This document shows positions 10,546 through 19,350 of a stretch of DNA of 64,000 bases, piece after piece. Source of the stretch: Diaporthe sp. PMI_573 (lineage: Eukaryota; Ascomycota; Sordariomycetes; Diaporthales; Diaporthaceae); NCBI GenBank assembly GCA_021399435.1, contig JAJTUP010000040.1:186001-250000 (forward strand). The letters are read 5' to 3'. Both the position numbers and the translations under genes were made by a program. Position 1 is the first letter of the stretch; every line of letters begins with the position of its first letter. The notes under the pieces were generated by a model, which saw nothing but the letters and a program-made list of their open reading frames with translations, was not told the origin of the DNA and ran no database searches.

Positions 10546-10680
10546 ATGCTGGTCTTCGTTAGTATACCATAGAGGCTTTTCTCGACAAGAGGAACCCAAA
10601 TTGGACAAATTGGGCAGTCTGGTTTGATTCGAACAATCATGAGCAGCAAGCAGAAACAGGGGCATGACAGCCGTCCTGCT

Positions 10681-10811
10681 GTTTGCACCACGCCGCAGGG
10701 CTTGGATTCGCAGAGATAGTGCAACGCCTTGCCGCGAGAGATATAGCAGATATCGATCGGCGAGACTGTCTCGGAAGAACACCACTCAGTATCGGGTGCA
10801 GGGCCGGGGAA
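10681..10811 (+). pseudogene. Ankyrin-repeat fragment
   Basis: Forty-odd residues reading LHHAAGLGFAEIVQRLAARD then DCLGRTPLSIGCRAGE match the ankyrin consensus (xLHxAAxxGxxEIVxxLL...DxxGRTPLSxAxxxGx). One repeat and the start of the next survive. Coding similarity ends at about 10811, exactly where the antisense C2H2 fragment begins. It is an isolated fragment of a larger ankyrin protein. Confidence 0.6.
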
Positions 10812-10813
10812 GT

Positions 10814-11146
10814 TCAAATTAGCTTCTCAAGAATGGGGCTGACCTCGCTATCCCCTGCAACAATCTCTTCACCATTCTGCATCCAAAATTGTCGGAAAGC
10901 ACACACGTTCACTTCTCGATCACCGGTGTAGTAAGCTAAGGACGGGCGTTCGACGTCAGGGAAGATTATGTCCCAGATGTGAAACCACCGCAAGTCATCT
11001 GACAAGAATGACCTGTCCTCTCTTTCGAGCCGCTCTTCCTGCTCATTTGTAATTCCTTCGGGATCAGTTGAAGTATTTGCTTGGCAGGCTCGGAGTCGAA
11101 TATGCGCGTCTCGATTTCTGCCCGAGGAGAACTCTTCTTTGCACAC
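10814..11146 (-). pseudogene. C2H2-family protein fragment, inverted copy
   Basis: A 110-residue frame starting MCKEEFSSGRNRDAHIRLR and continuing EERLEREDRSFLSDDLRWFHIWDIIFP and RPSLAYYTGDREVNVCAFRQFW. It is a paralogue of the plus-strand frame at 11139-11760, and the two are arranged head to head. The partial zinc finger (C..C/F..H), the WF.IW.I.FP block and the acidic linker are typical of a large fungal C2H2 family. The N-terminal fingers are missing because the plus-strand copy occupies that DNA. Compared with it, this copy lacks the frame-breaking base near 11440, so it preserves the older frame. Confidence 0.6.
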
Positions 11147-11760
11147 AGGACGTCGGAGACTGCAGCACTGGAACTCATCCGAACAGCTTGAAAATGTCTA
11201 CACATCTGAAGCTGACGACGGAGAAACCGTTGTCATCAACAAGGCAAGGGTCTATTCCTGCCCGTTCTACATCCGAAACAATCAATACACAGAATGTGTG
11301 CGAAGACATCATTTCAGTAGTATCGAGAACGTCAAGGAACACGTCTGCTGGGATCATCGCCGACCGCAGTTCTGTCCAGTATGCATGGAAGAGTTTGTCT
11401 CGGCCAAAGACCGAGACGCGCATATTCGACTCCGAACTTTGCCATGCAAATGCTTTAAGCACACCCGATGGGATTACAGATGATCGGGAAGAGCGGCTCG
11501 AAAGAGAGGACAAATCTTATATGTCGGAAGATTCGCGATGGTTTGAAATTTGGGGCATTATATTTCCGCACGTCGCGCGACCTTCACCTGCTTTATACAC
11601 CGGCAAGCGAGATGTGGCCGTTTGCGCTTTTCGGAAGTATTGGAGGGAGAATGGAGAGCAACTTGTGACAGATTTCCTCAAGACCAAGGCATGTCAGCGC
11701 TACAGCATACAGAATAAGGAGAGGACCTTACAGACGATTTATACTCTTGTAGAGGAGAAC
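11139..11760 (+). pseudogene. C2H2-family protein, frameshifted copy
   Basis: The first frame (11139-11483) encodes SCPFYIRNNQYTECVRRHHF, VKEHVCWDHRRPQFCPVCMEEF and KDRDAHIRLR, a Cys/His arrangement typical of fungal C2H2 proteins. The downstream part (EERLEREDKSYMSEDSRWFEIWGIIFP, FRKYWRENGEQL) lies in another frame, the one ending at 12030. Alignment to the inverted copy at 10814-11146 shows one extra base in GAACTTTGCC near 11440, so the protein is broken there. The downstream frame then runs without a stop into the DUF3716-associated region. The break may be old, because both halves remain open. Likely a former nuclear or regulatory protein, not a functional one now. Confidence 0.6.
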
Positions 11761-11799
11761 GTGGTAAACAGGATATTTGACGACTATAGAAACTCTATC

Positions 11800-12497
11800 A
11801 TAACCAATGTTGCAAGCCTTTATCATATATCTGGGATAATTGGGACTTGGCATGTCAATTTCACGGAGTGTCTCGACCCGTTTTTCAAACAATTAGGATT
11901 AACTTCCTGGGCGTTCGAGCAGGCTCCCCGTAGCCGGGGTGATTGGGTATTTTACCGTTACAGGACTGATTTAGCTCTAGAGGAAAAATGCGAAGATGGC
12001 GAAGCAGAAATAGGTGCGAACTCGTTGTAAGGACCCTCATTATCCTGACATTTCATACATTATTTAAGACTTCATAGAACGCTTGGCCACATGACGTGTT
12101 ACCTGGGGTCCCTGTTACTATATTTCGGCGCCGGAGGCCACTCTCACCATCAACAGTGTACATTGCCATTACGACGTTTGGGCCCGCTCCGGCATGGATA
12201 CGTTTAGACAAGCAGCGACAGATTTATTCCCTGCCTACGCGAAACTTCATTATGGGAGGAATTGACCGACTTAGGCCAGTGTTCATGGGGCTAAACGAGG
12301 AGGAACGGGCCACGAACGCTCTCTTGTGCCAAAGCCGAGGCGTGAAGGCCCGATTGCCCTGTATGTCGTGCCGGGCCGATAGAGGCCCGTTCAATGGGTG
12401 TGTTGAACTGTATGCGGTTGAACGAGAACGCTGCGCGAATTGTATTATCCTTTCGAGTCGCTGCGACAAGGACGAGTCTGAAATGGGGAATGGATAG
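11800..12497 (+). pseudogene. DUF3716-type protein, copy A
   Basis: Two exons, to about 12026 and 12078-12497, around an intron starting GTAAGG at 12027. The first gives GTWHVNFTECLDPFFKQLGL, SWAFEQ and VFYRYRTDLALEEKCEDGE. The second gives AWPHDVLPGVPVTIFRRRR, LPTRNFIMGGIDRLRP and the Cys-rich block LPCMSCRADRGPFNGCVE, RCANCIILSSRCD. The final block matches the fungal DUF3716 pattern as I remember it (unverified): two CxxC pairs and a last Cys, probably binding zinc. Every block has a counterpart in copy B at 32.2-33.0 kb. In copy A, splicing at the only good donor gives the wrong phase, so the reading frame seems broken at the junction. Function of the family is unknown. Confidence 0.6.
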
Positions 12498-14274
12498 GGC
12501 AAGCACGTAGCTCATGGATTTGAACGGCCTTGAGCCGTGGCGTCCGTTCCACCACTGGCTGGACGATTTCCATTGGAAATCATTTTTCCGATCTTCACTA
12601 CCTTGGATACTCTGAGGACTAGCCCGCGGTGATTAAAGACTCCGTAGATTCCAGATCATGAAAAGCTTTTTAGACGTTATTCCTTTATTTCTCTTTTCCT
12701 TTTCTTGTCTTTTCTCTGCTTCTTTTTTTCTTTCTCTTTTTGTCTTGCTCGCGCATATTCTCTTGGTTATGTAGAAAAGGTCCTTATTGGCAGGTGCAAT
12801 CTAAACAATCTTGGGAATGCAGGTACTTCGGCGTTCAGCACTTCAGGGGGCAGGGATAACTATGATATTGAAAAAGCACTTTCTCTCTAACTTCGATGAA
12901 TGAAGTGTCCCTTATCTACCAGTCGTATTTTGTGTTAACTTTATTATAATGCTGCAGCTGAATCTCTTCGAGGTTGAAGGAAAGATAAATCGACTAATTA
13001 AAATTTTAAATGCCTGACTCTGCTTAGGCATGAGTTGCAGATGACATGTCTACGGTACTTCCAAATCAAATTTGTTCAGGCCACGGGATGCAGCCATCCA
13101 CGCCGTTTCCTACCGAAGCGCGGCGCCAGCTTACGAGGGTGGGGCCCTTACCGCAACGATGCGCCCCCACCCGCAGGCCGAAGACGCACTCGAGCTCTCC
13201 AGGTCCTATTCCTGCCTCGCCTGGGTGAAAGCACTTCTTGTATGGCGCAATGACGCCATACGATTCTTCTGCTTGGACACACAGTAGTCAGGTGACCCTT
13301 TATCCTCCATAGTACAATCCCAATGTGCTCGCCTAGGTCTAACTAGAGACTATTAATTAGGCACAATACATACAGTACAGTACAACGTACGCTTTTGCAA
13401 AAACTTCAAACCCAAAGACGCGCATTTAATCTTACAAAGTACTTGTCTGAGACGGTTCGGTACTTCGGCGATGTTGTAGGCCTACATCCAAAGGGAAAAA
13501 GTACCAGTTAGATTAGGAAGCACTATCCTTTTATAACTCTTAGGACCAAAGCGAAAATACCGTTATAGCTGCAAGCGAAGTGAAAAGGCAACGCCGCAAG
13601 ATCCATTTAAACGAGACGAAAGCCTCTCAGGACACTTGAAGCGCGTGCACATTATAATTCTGTCTCATCTACCGACCTTTCCTCCAGATCGATCTCACCG
13701 AGCTCATAAGCAATAGCGAGCACCAGGCATGGCAGAGAGAGGCCACCAACATATGCTTCCTACATGCAAATGCAATCGCTGAGTTGATAGAACTTTTGAA
13801 GTAATTAGCAACCGTTAAGTGAACCGCATTTGTAGGCTATTGCATCTGCACGGCCGGCACAGTTCACATCCATGAGCCCCGTGCAGGAAATTAGACTGGA
13901 ATGTGGAATTTGAAGCGGGTCGAATGACCATGTATGGGGAGCGAGGTACGAGCACTTATGTGGTTGAGAAAAAGCCGGATCAGTATTAGCCTTTCACTTT
14001 CAGAGACCACTCATTTGTAGCGCGAAATAAGAAATAAACAAGTATAAGGGAGAAGATTGGTCATAAATCAGAGGCATAACCATAGTGCTGCTGCCTGTTT
14101 ATAAACGAGCGCGGCCCACGTGTTTTTCACAACAGCAATACGACATGGTTATGCTAGCCCAGGCCATGTTGGTTTCGATTCTCACCACCCAGTTCGCTGC
14201 CGCCTCATATGGACGTCTACAGGATTTCGTTTTACCATTTCAGTAGCTGCAGTAACATTCATCGAACTCCAGAT
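12498..14274. other. 1.8 kb with little recognisable content
   Basis: A pyrimidine-rich run lies near 12680-12745. The GC-rich frames at 13035-13287 overlap in three registers and look non-coding. On the minus strand, 13652-13759 reads as 35 protein-like residues ([20 protein letters not shown]...) ending in a stop and preceded by a splice-acceptor-like AG. It could be the last exon of a lost gene. Nothing else is supported. Confidence 0.3.
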
Positions 14275-14515
14275 CTACAATATGATGGGGTAAAGTAGGA
14301 GCGGGCACTTGGGCAGCAGCGGGCCGTTGGCCGCATGCGAGAGGTCGCTCTCGAAGCTGGGTGGCACCTGGTACGTGATGGACTGCGCCGTCAGTTGCAC
14401 AGCTTGCGCTTCAAAGACAGAAACTCTCAGCATCCCAGACCTTGACCGTGGAATCGTCTGACCCAGATGCGACGCGCCGGCCGTCCGGTGAGAAGGCCAC
14501 CGAATGAACTCCGAG
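14275..14515 (-). pseudogene. WD40-repeat fragment
   Basis: The segment 14411-14515 encodes 34 residues, [20 protein letters not shown] then [14 protein letters not shown] and a stop. This is a textbook WD40 repeat as found in fungal NACHT-WD40 proteins ([20 protein letters not shown]). The following 14275-14410 stays open in another frame ([20 protein letters not shown]...) and ends in a stop at 14275. Such tails are common after the last WD40 repeat, so a single-base shift near 14415 may separate them. No NACHT or further repeats were found. It is a short remnant. Confidence 0.65.
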
Positions 14516-14809
14516 ACTAACTACGTAGAAAGGGGGGAGCTTCTGGGCAGCTGTACGGTAAGTACGCTGCAGCTCCAAATACTGCATATTTGAAATAGAA
14601 ATTTAAAAACGTGTGTGCTTTCTAAACTCTAGAGTATTTATCTGCTAAGTACCACTCATTCAAAAGGTCTAAATCTAAGGATTGTCCTCTACGTTCACTC
14701 TAGAAGTTATCCATTCTACTTTTTCACCTCTAAGCTATCTAAATTCAAAGCGCATTTTAATTTTCGCTGCTCGACAATATATCATCTAATTCAATTGACG
14801 TTGGCAGGA

Positions 14810-15005
14810 ATCGAGGTCACATTTACAACTAGCGACGGCAAGCAACATGCCGTGGACACACGCATGCTCGAGACATCACAGTTTATATAAATTATGACCA
14901 ACGATTTAGGACTCAAAGAAATGCAGACAAAGGCAATCCATCTTCAAGACATAGATGGAAATACACTTAACAAAACCTTGAGAATTATCTGGTTGCTGCC
15001 TGGAG
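14810..15005 (+). pseudogene. SKP1-like (POZ-fold) remnant
   Basis: The frame reads IEVTFTTSDGKQHAVDTRML, ETSQFI, a TAA stop at about 14888, then IMTNDLGLKEMQTKAIHLQD and IDGNTLNKTLRIIW. It follows the N-terminal POZ fold of SKP1 (VTLxSSDGExFxVDxxxAxxSxxIKxMLEDLG...IPLPNVxxxxLxKVxxWC). SKP1 links F-box proteins to cullin in SCF ubiquitin ligases. The stop replaces the Lys of the usual IKxM step by a one-base change. A splice acceptor (TTGGCAG, ending 14807) precedes it, so a first exon probably existed. The C-terminal F-box-binding helices are absent. Confidence 0.6.
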
Positions 15006-15356
15006 CTATTTTCTCTAATTAGATTTTGATTAAATAAGGACGGGCGAGGTGACCTACCAACTATAAGAAAAGTAGTTAACACATCCCACCCAGAAATGTG
15101 CTGTCATAGGAGGTGACAGCTATCTACAACCTTATAGACTCTCAAGACTCGCCCTTCTCTGTGATTATTGGTGAGACCTCATTGTCCACAGCCGGCGTAT
15201 GTCTATTATCTTTCTCAGTAGTCAAACTGTCGGTACTATGGTCCAATGTTTCTGTGCTGCTGGTGGTTGATAAGCGGGATAAGAAGCCGTCTTTCCTAGA
15301 AGTAGTAGCATCCTCGCCTACACTATACACCGCGTACTCCTTCCGGAACTCCGGGG

Positions 15357-15797
15357 TTACACACTAAACTGCTTGCTTTTTTTATCATAGGTCAGCCACT
15401 TTCCCTGGAGGGCAAGCTGGTAACCCAGCCAGAGGACCCGCCCCTTCCTCTGATCGGTCATGGAGGCAAGTTCGAAGGTCTTCTCGTCATCGTCGGAGGT
15501 TTGACTGCTGTACCAGCTAGACGGGAACAGATCGTCAACCCAGAGAAGGCCCCGAAGCAACCAGTCCTCAGGCAGGGGCCTGTCGCTCGGCCGGGGGAAT
15601 TCCTCAGATTCGATGCGCGAGAAGTCCTTAAAGTTAACCGACAGCGTGTTTAGCATTAAGGCGACTAGGGTCCAGGGAAACACGTGTTCGATGTGAGTCA
15701 TAGCAACCTCGTTGCCAGCGATGTAGTTGATAAAAGACAGGCGGACATTGAGATAAGGAACACTGGGGTCGCCGTTGTTGTTGCCTGCTGTGTTACC
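15357..15797 (-). pseudogene. Est1/Smg7-type DNA/RNA-binding domain remnant
   Basis: Minus-strand frame with VPYLNVRLSFINYIAGNEVA, THIEHVFPWTLVALMLNTLS, then RPLPEDWLLRGLLWVDDLFP, DDDEKTFELASMTDQRKGRV and LWLGYQLALQGKWLTYDKKS before the stop. The order PLPED(W)xLRGL, DDEE/KxxE, RxxRILWLG, WxxYD is that of the C-terminal part of Est1/EBS1/Smg7-like proteins in fungi, which act in telomere maintenance or nonsense-mediated decay. The N-terminal TPR region is missing, and the frame is closed by a stop just upstream of 15797. A neighbouring minus-strand frame at 15877-16098 (WDSWRGAAILNLHLEGRNAM...) may be another piece but was not recognised. Confidence 0.6.
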
Positions 15798-16683
15798 TCA
15801 CGTCAACCGTCTTATTTCAGAAGGCATGAGCACGCCAGCCTCGAAATCCCTTTCGCCTCGGCAATGGGATTATCACTTACAGAATTTCTTCACTCTGACT
15901 ACCTGCACCTGTAAATGTTACTCTCTCCACCGCCCTGCTTTGTGGGCTTCCAAATCCGACCTCTTCTCGACCGGGCTCCATTGCCTGGAAGTAGAATCCT
16001 AGCGCGAGAGCTGCCTTTTTAATCCGCTGGAACATCATAGCATTTCGACCTTCTAAATGCAAATTTAAAATCGCTGCTCCTCGCCAGCTGTCCCACACAC
16101 GGCGACGCTTTCTGGGCGACTACTTGCTCCCGAACTACGGGCTCAACCTAAGTTGTCCTGTAAATGTAAGTCGACAAACTGTACACTGACATTCTCCGAG
16201 ACAGCGCCCCCAGCCTCCTCTATGACCTCACACGCAACAGAACCAGCAGCATCTCCTTACAGTGGTTCCAACGTAAAAACCCCCGTATACGCCGTAATAA
16301 ATCATATGCTAAGGTTTCGGCTTTGAGCGCAATGGTATGCTTTGAGGGGGGGGGGATAATAGAAACCCTTTACGATATCACTCCTTTGAAAATTGACTAC
16401 TAAACATAGGCTGCCATTAGGGACTCCTGCAAATATAAATGTCCTGCCCCCATCAGCACCTAGCGACGAGCCAACTCCTACACTGTCGAATCCTCTCGAC
16501 AGCCCAAATCCTTGTACCCATCCTGTCCCAATCACCGCTCAGATTATACAATACTCCCTGTCGCCCCAAACTGCCTGGAACTCCCGTCCTGTACACTGCG
16601 CGGCGGGGATCGGGAAATAGACCGCTGCCACGGAGCACGCGACGACCGAGGCGCCCTCCAAAAGTGTACACACTTCTCCAGCC
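15798..16683. other. Mostly unassigned, possible exon debris
   Basis: The minus-strand frame 15877-16098 looks protein-like but is unassigned. A G-run lies at 16347-16355. No repeats or RNA genes were seen. Confidence 0.3.
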
Positions 16684-17106
16684 ATGGCCCCTCCGAACCT
16701 TCCCCAGCCAAACGATGCGGGCCAGGTCGCAAACGGTGGCAACGACTTTGGTTCGTCAGTGGTTATGTCTGGACGCGCAGCGGTACAGTCGTCAGCTTCT
16801 GGGGAAGGCCGTGCCAGGAAGAGGAGACGCGTCGAGGGCGCAAATCTAAGGACTCCTTCCGACGCAGTAGTACTGAATCCCAACAGTCAAGTCGCACCAA
16901 GCTCATGGGTAGGCGAGGCCAGCTTGACTTACTTGGCGTCTTTTATCGATGATCGTATAGATCAACAAGGTGGTGACCACGTTCTACAGCCTCTCGTCGA
17001 GAAGCCTCGTTTTCACATCCTACGAGACGCATGTGTCAAGCAAGACTACTTCTATCTTGTCTTGCATCAGCTTTGTCAACCGGGTATATTCGCCTGCGGC
17101 AGATAA
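16684..17106 (+). CDS. Hypothetical protein, probably partial
   Basis: A 140-residue frame. Residues 1-70 are low complexity with a basic nuclear-signal-like stretch (RARKRRRVEG). Residues 80-135 contain WVGEASLTYLASFIDDRID and PRFHILRDACVKQDYFYLVL HQL. The second motif (RxxLLRxAC..xDxFYLxLHQ) recurs in large fungal proteins, but I cannot name the family. The frame closes soon after HQLCQ, and protein-like sequence continues at 17107-17330 in another register (LYLAWPEFGEDIPTENKREF, DVLLAGAFKVGLRWNDKAKR). So the gene either has an unrecognised intron or is broken. Confidence 0.4.
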   Translation: MAPPNLPQPNDAGQVANGGNDFGSSVVMSGRAAVQSSASGEGRARKRRRVEGANLRTPSDAVVLNPNSQVAPSSWVGEASLTYLASFIDDRIDQQGGDHVLQPLVEKPRFHILRDACVKQDYFYLVLHQLCQPGIFACGR

Positions 17107-17552
17107 CCGACCATACGGGAAAGCTTTATACCTGGCGTGGCCGGAATTCGGGGAGGACATACCGACAGAAAACAAACGGGAGTTTTTACGCCAAAACAAG
17201 CAATATGTCTCAGTCGATGTCCTGCTCGCGGGGGCTTTCAAAGTCGGCTTACGCTGGAATGACAAAGCCAAGCGATTTGTGGGGGATAGTGGCATGCCAG
17301 ATTGGGACAAGCTCATGGTTGATGAAAATGTTGGAGACATGTGGCAGAATCATCGACGAAGCGAGCCGTTTACAGGAACACTTACAAAACTACGGAATTG
17401 TCGTAAGTGCGGAAGGTCGGGTTACAACGTACGGAGTTGTGGTCGTTAATGTGACAAGGTCGATAGGCGTATTAGCGAGTAGTCGGCTAACATCTGGGAC
17501 AAGAAGCCGTACGAGTGGGAGCAGATAATACACACCGGCATCCACAACACAG

Positions 17553-17609
17553 CAGTGTTACTAATAATACAAACAATACAATATTGGCAATATGGACCCC
17601 TCGCAATAT
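17553..17609. mobile_element. Solo hAT-1-like terminus
   Basis: CAGTGTTACTAATAATACAA and the following ~37 bases match the left terminus of the hAT element at 19351 (CAGTGTTGCTAATAATATAA...GGCAATATGGACCCC) with few differences. Only this one end is present. It abuts the kinase fragment immediately before its catalytic-loop motif, so it marks a rearrangement or an internally deleted relic inside the kinase gene. Confidence 0.7.
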
Positions 17610-17919
17610 TGATGGGGATCTAAAGCCAAAGAATATATTGATGGCTGAGACGGAGAACCACTGGGCTGCAAAGCTCGCCGACTTCGGCGAATCATGGGAC
17701 ATTGCGCGCCCGGCTGCCTTCACCGGCACATCATGGTTCATGGCTCCTGAGCTATTGCAGGTCCCAACCCACTGTGACGAGAAAGCCGATAACTTTGGAT
17801 GGGTGGTCATGCTGATTGGCCGGCAGGCAGGCCGGGAGAGACACCGTCCCAAGCGACACCACAATTTCATCCTCTGGCTGTTGATGCCGGTGAAGTTCTT
17901 GACTGACATTGATCGTTGA
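17606..17919 (+). pseudogene. Protein kinase fragment
   Basis: About 75 residues of a eukaryotic protein kinase catalytic domain survive: GDLKPKNILM (catalytic loop, usually HRDLKPxN), KLADFGES (DFG), FTGTSWFMAPELL (activation segment and APE) and DEKADNFGWVVML. The N-lobe and the first catalytic-loop residues are replaced by a hAT terminus at 17553-17609. After about 17820 the frame drifts into unrelated sequence. The canonical HRD histidine and arginine are lost at the junction. It cannot be a working kinase. Confidence 0.7.
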
Positions 17920-18271
17920 TGGTTGCCTAATTACAAGGGGCGATAAAGCAGAATCAAGCAATGAGTATATAAGGTTAGCGGAGAACCGAATTATTCTGCC
18001 CCCTCTTACAACTTTACCATTCACATTCCACGATCTACGAAATCCGTAACAGTACATTGCACATATCCTCAAATTCTAAAGTTGCCATTGCTTGCAGTCT
18101 CAACAATCATACGCTGGCCTTTCATCACTTTAATTCCTCCTGCCCTTCTTCCTCCGCCTCCAAGACAACAATAAATTCGTTCAGAACACCAAACTCTAAA
18201 ATCTCCCGATACTACTGTCTTAGAAAAGAATCACAACCGCCAATTAGCCGACAATTTCATCTGCACTCACA

Positions 18272-19268
18272 ATGCCTAACTTCAACAATTCGTCTGTTGC
18301 TCCTTTTTCACAGACGAACGCCGAGCAAACCGCACAGCGAAGCCCCATGCTCCGATCTGCGTGTGATGCGTGCGGATCAGCCAAGGTGCGTTGCGACAAA
18401 AGCAAGCCAGAATGCGTCCGCTGTACGAATCGTGGACTTCCCTGCAATTACAGCGTTTCAAGGAGATCTCGCAAGGCAAAGATACATATCACCAGGGAAG
18501 CATTCACACCTGTGCATGTGGTGGCAGACGCGCCAACGCAAAATACCGCCCACCAAAACAGGCTGCTACGTTTCTCAGACAAACATCATTCATTATCTAT
18601 GACTGAAACAAAAGCAGTCGGAGAAGAGCCTGAACCAAAGTCAGTATCCAATTTGGGGTCCGAAATAAGCTCCAGTGCCTTTCAGGAGTGCACAAACGAC
18701 GAGTTTTGCATGCGGTTCGAAGATAACCTGGACAGACGGAACAATAGATATTTCATGCATGTCCCTGATATTCAAGACCTTACTCGCAAAGACTGTTGGC
18801 TTTACCCTATGGCACACGATATGTATTTGGAACATAGAAACGAGAGTGGTACACAAATCCAGTGGTCTGCAACTATGGATGTATCAAATACGGCTGCACC
18901 CACCACAGGCAAGTCTGCTTTGTTCTCATATTTGCTGTTATTCTATCATGACGTGGATATTCCAGGGGAATGATTGGCTAACAATATTTTGTCTAGTAAT
19001 CGATTCTCTGAACAGCTCAAGCTACGCGGGCGGTATGTCTTCGGCGCTGGATGATCGATCAGAAGCCCAACGTACAGGCAACTATGATCATTTGCAGTAC
19101 TGTATCTTTGGTGAAGCTCTCAATATGGTCACCCAGCAGGCTTTCCCGTACGGTGAAAGTATCCCACAAGATCCAACGACACCTGTGCCTTTTCTGACTA
19201 CATCCCGGCCCCTCCATGGGGGTTCTAATCCGGTTTGGGATTACTGGTGGCGCCATTACAAGATTTGA
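18272..19268 (+). CDS. AflR-type Zn2Cys6 transcription factor, short
   Basis: Two exons, 18272-18908 and 18997-19268, predict 302 residues. The intron (18909-18996) appears to be GC-AG: donor GGCAAGT, branch GGCTAAC, acceptor TCTAG. Residues ~30-60 are a Zn2Cys6 binuclear cluster, C-x2-C-x6-C-x6-C-x2-C-x6-C (SACDACGSAKVRCDKSKPEC, VRCTNRGLPCNYSVSRR). The GSAKVRC and NYSVSRR signatures are those of AflR/sterigmatocystin-type regulators, which bind DNA near secondary-metabolite genes. AflR itself is ~430-440 residues, so this protein is short and ends abruptly about 80 bp before the hAT-1 element. A C-terminal truncation is possible. No biosynthetic gene lies in the window, so its targets are unknown. 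Confidence 0.7.
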
Positions 19269-19350
19269 CAGTATATTATAATTTGTCAGCAATTTTCGAC
19301 ATCTGCATCCGTCGTCACCGGTCACATTGTGCTCCAAAGTGTCCGACTGC

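Noticed and set aside
13035..13287. Three overlapping GC-rich frames on the plus strand
   Set aside because: All three registers are open because of composition. None shows domain-like sequence or a plausible gene structure.
19059..19337. Minus-strand frame over the AflR-like gene's second exon
   Set aside because: It is antisense to a consistent coding exon and has no domain.
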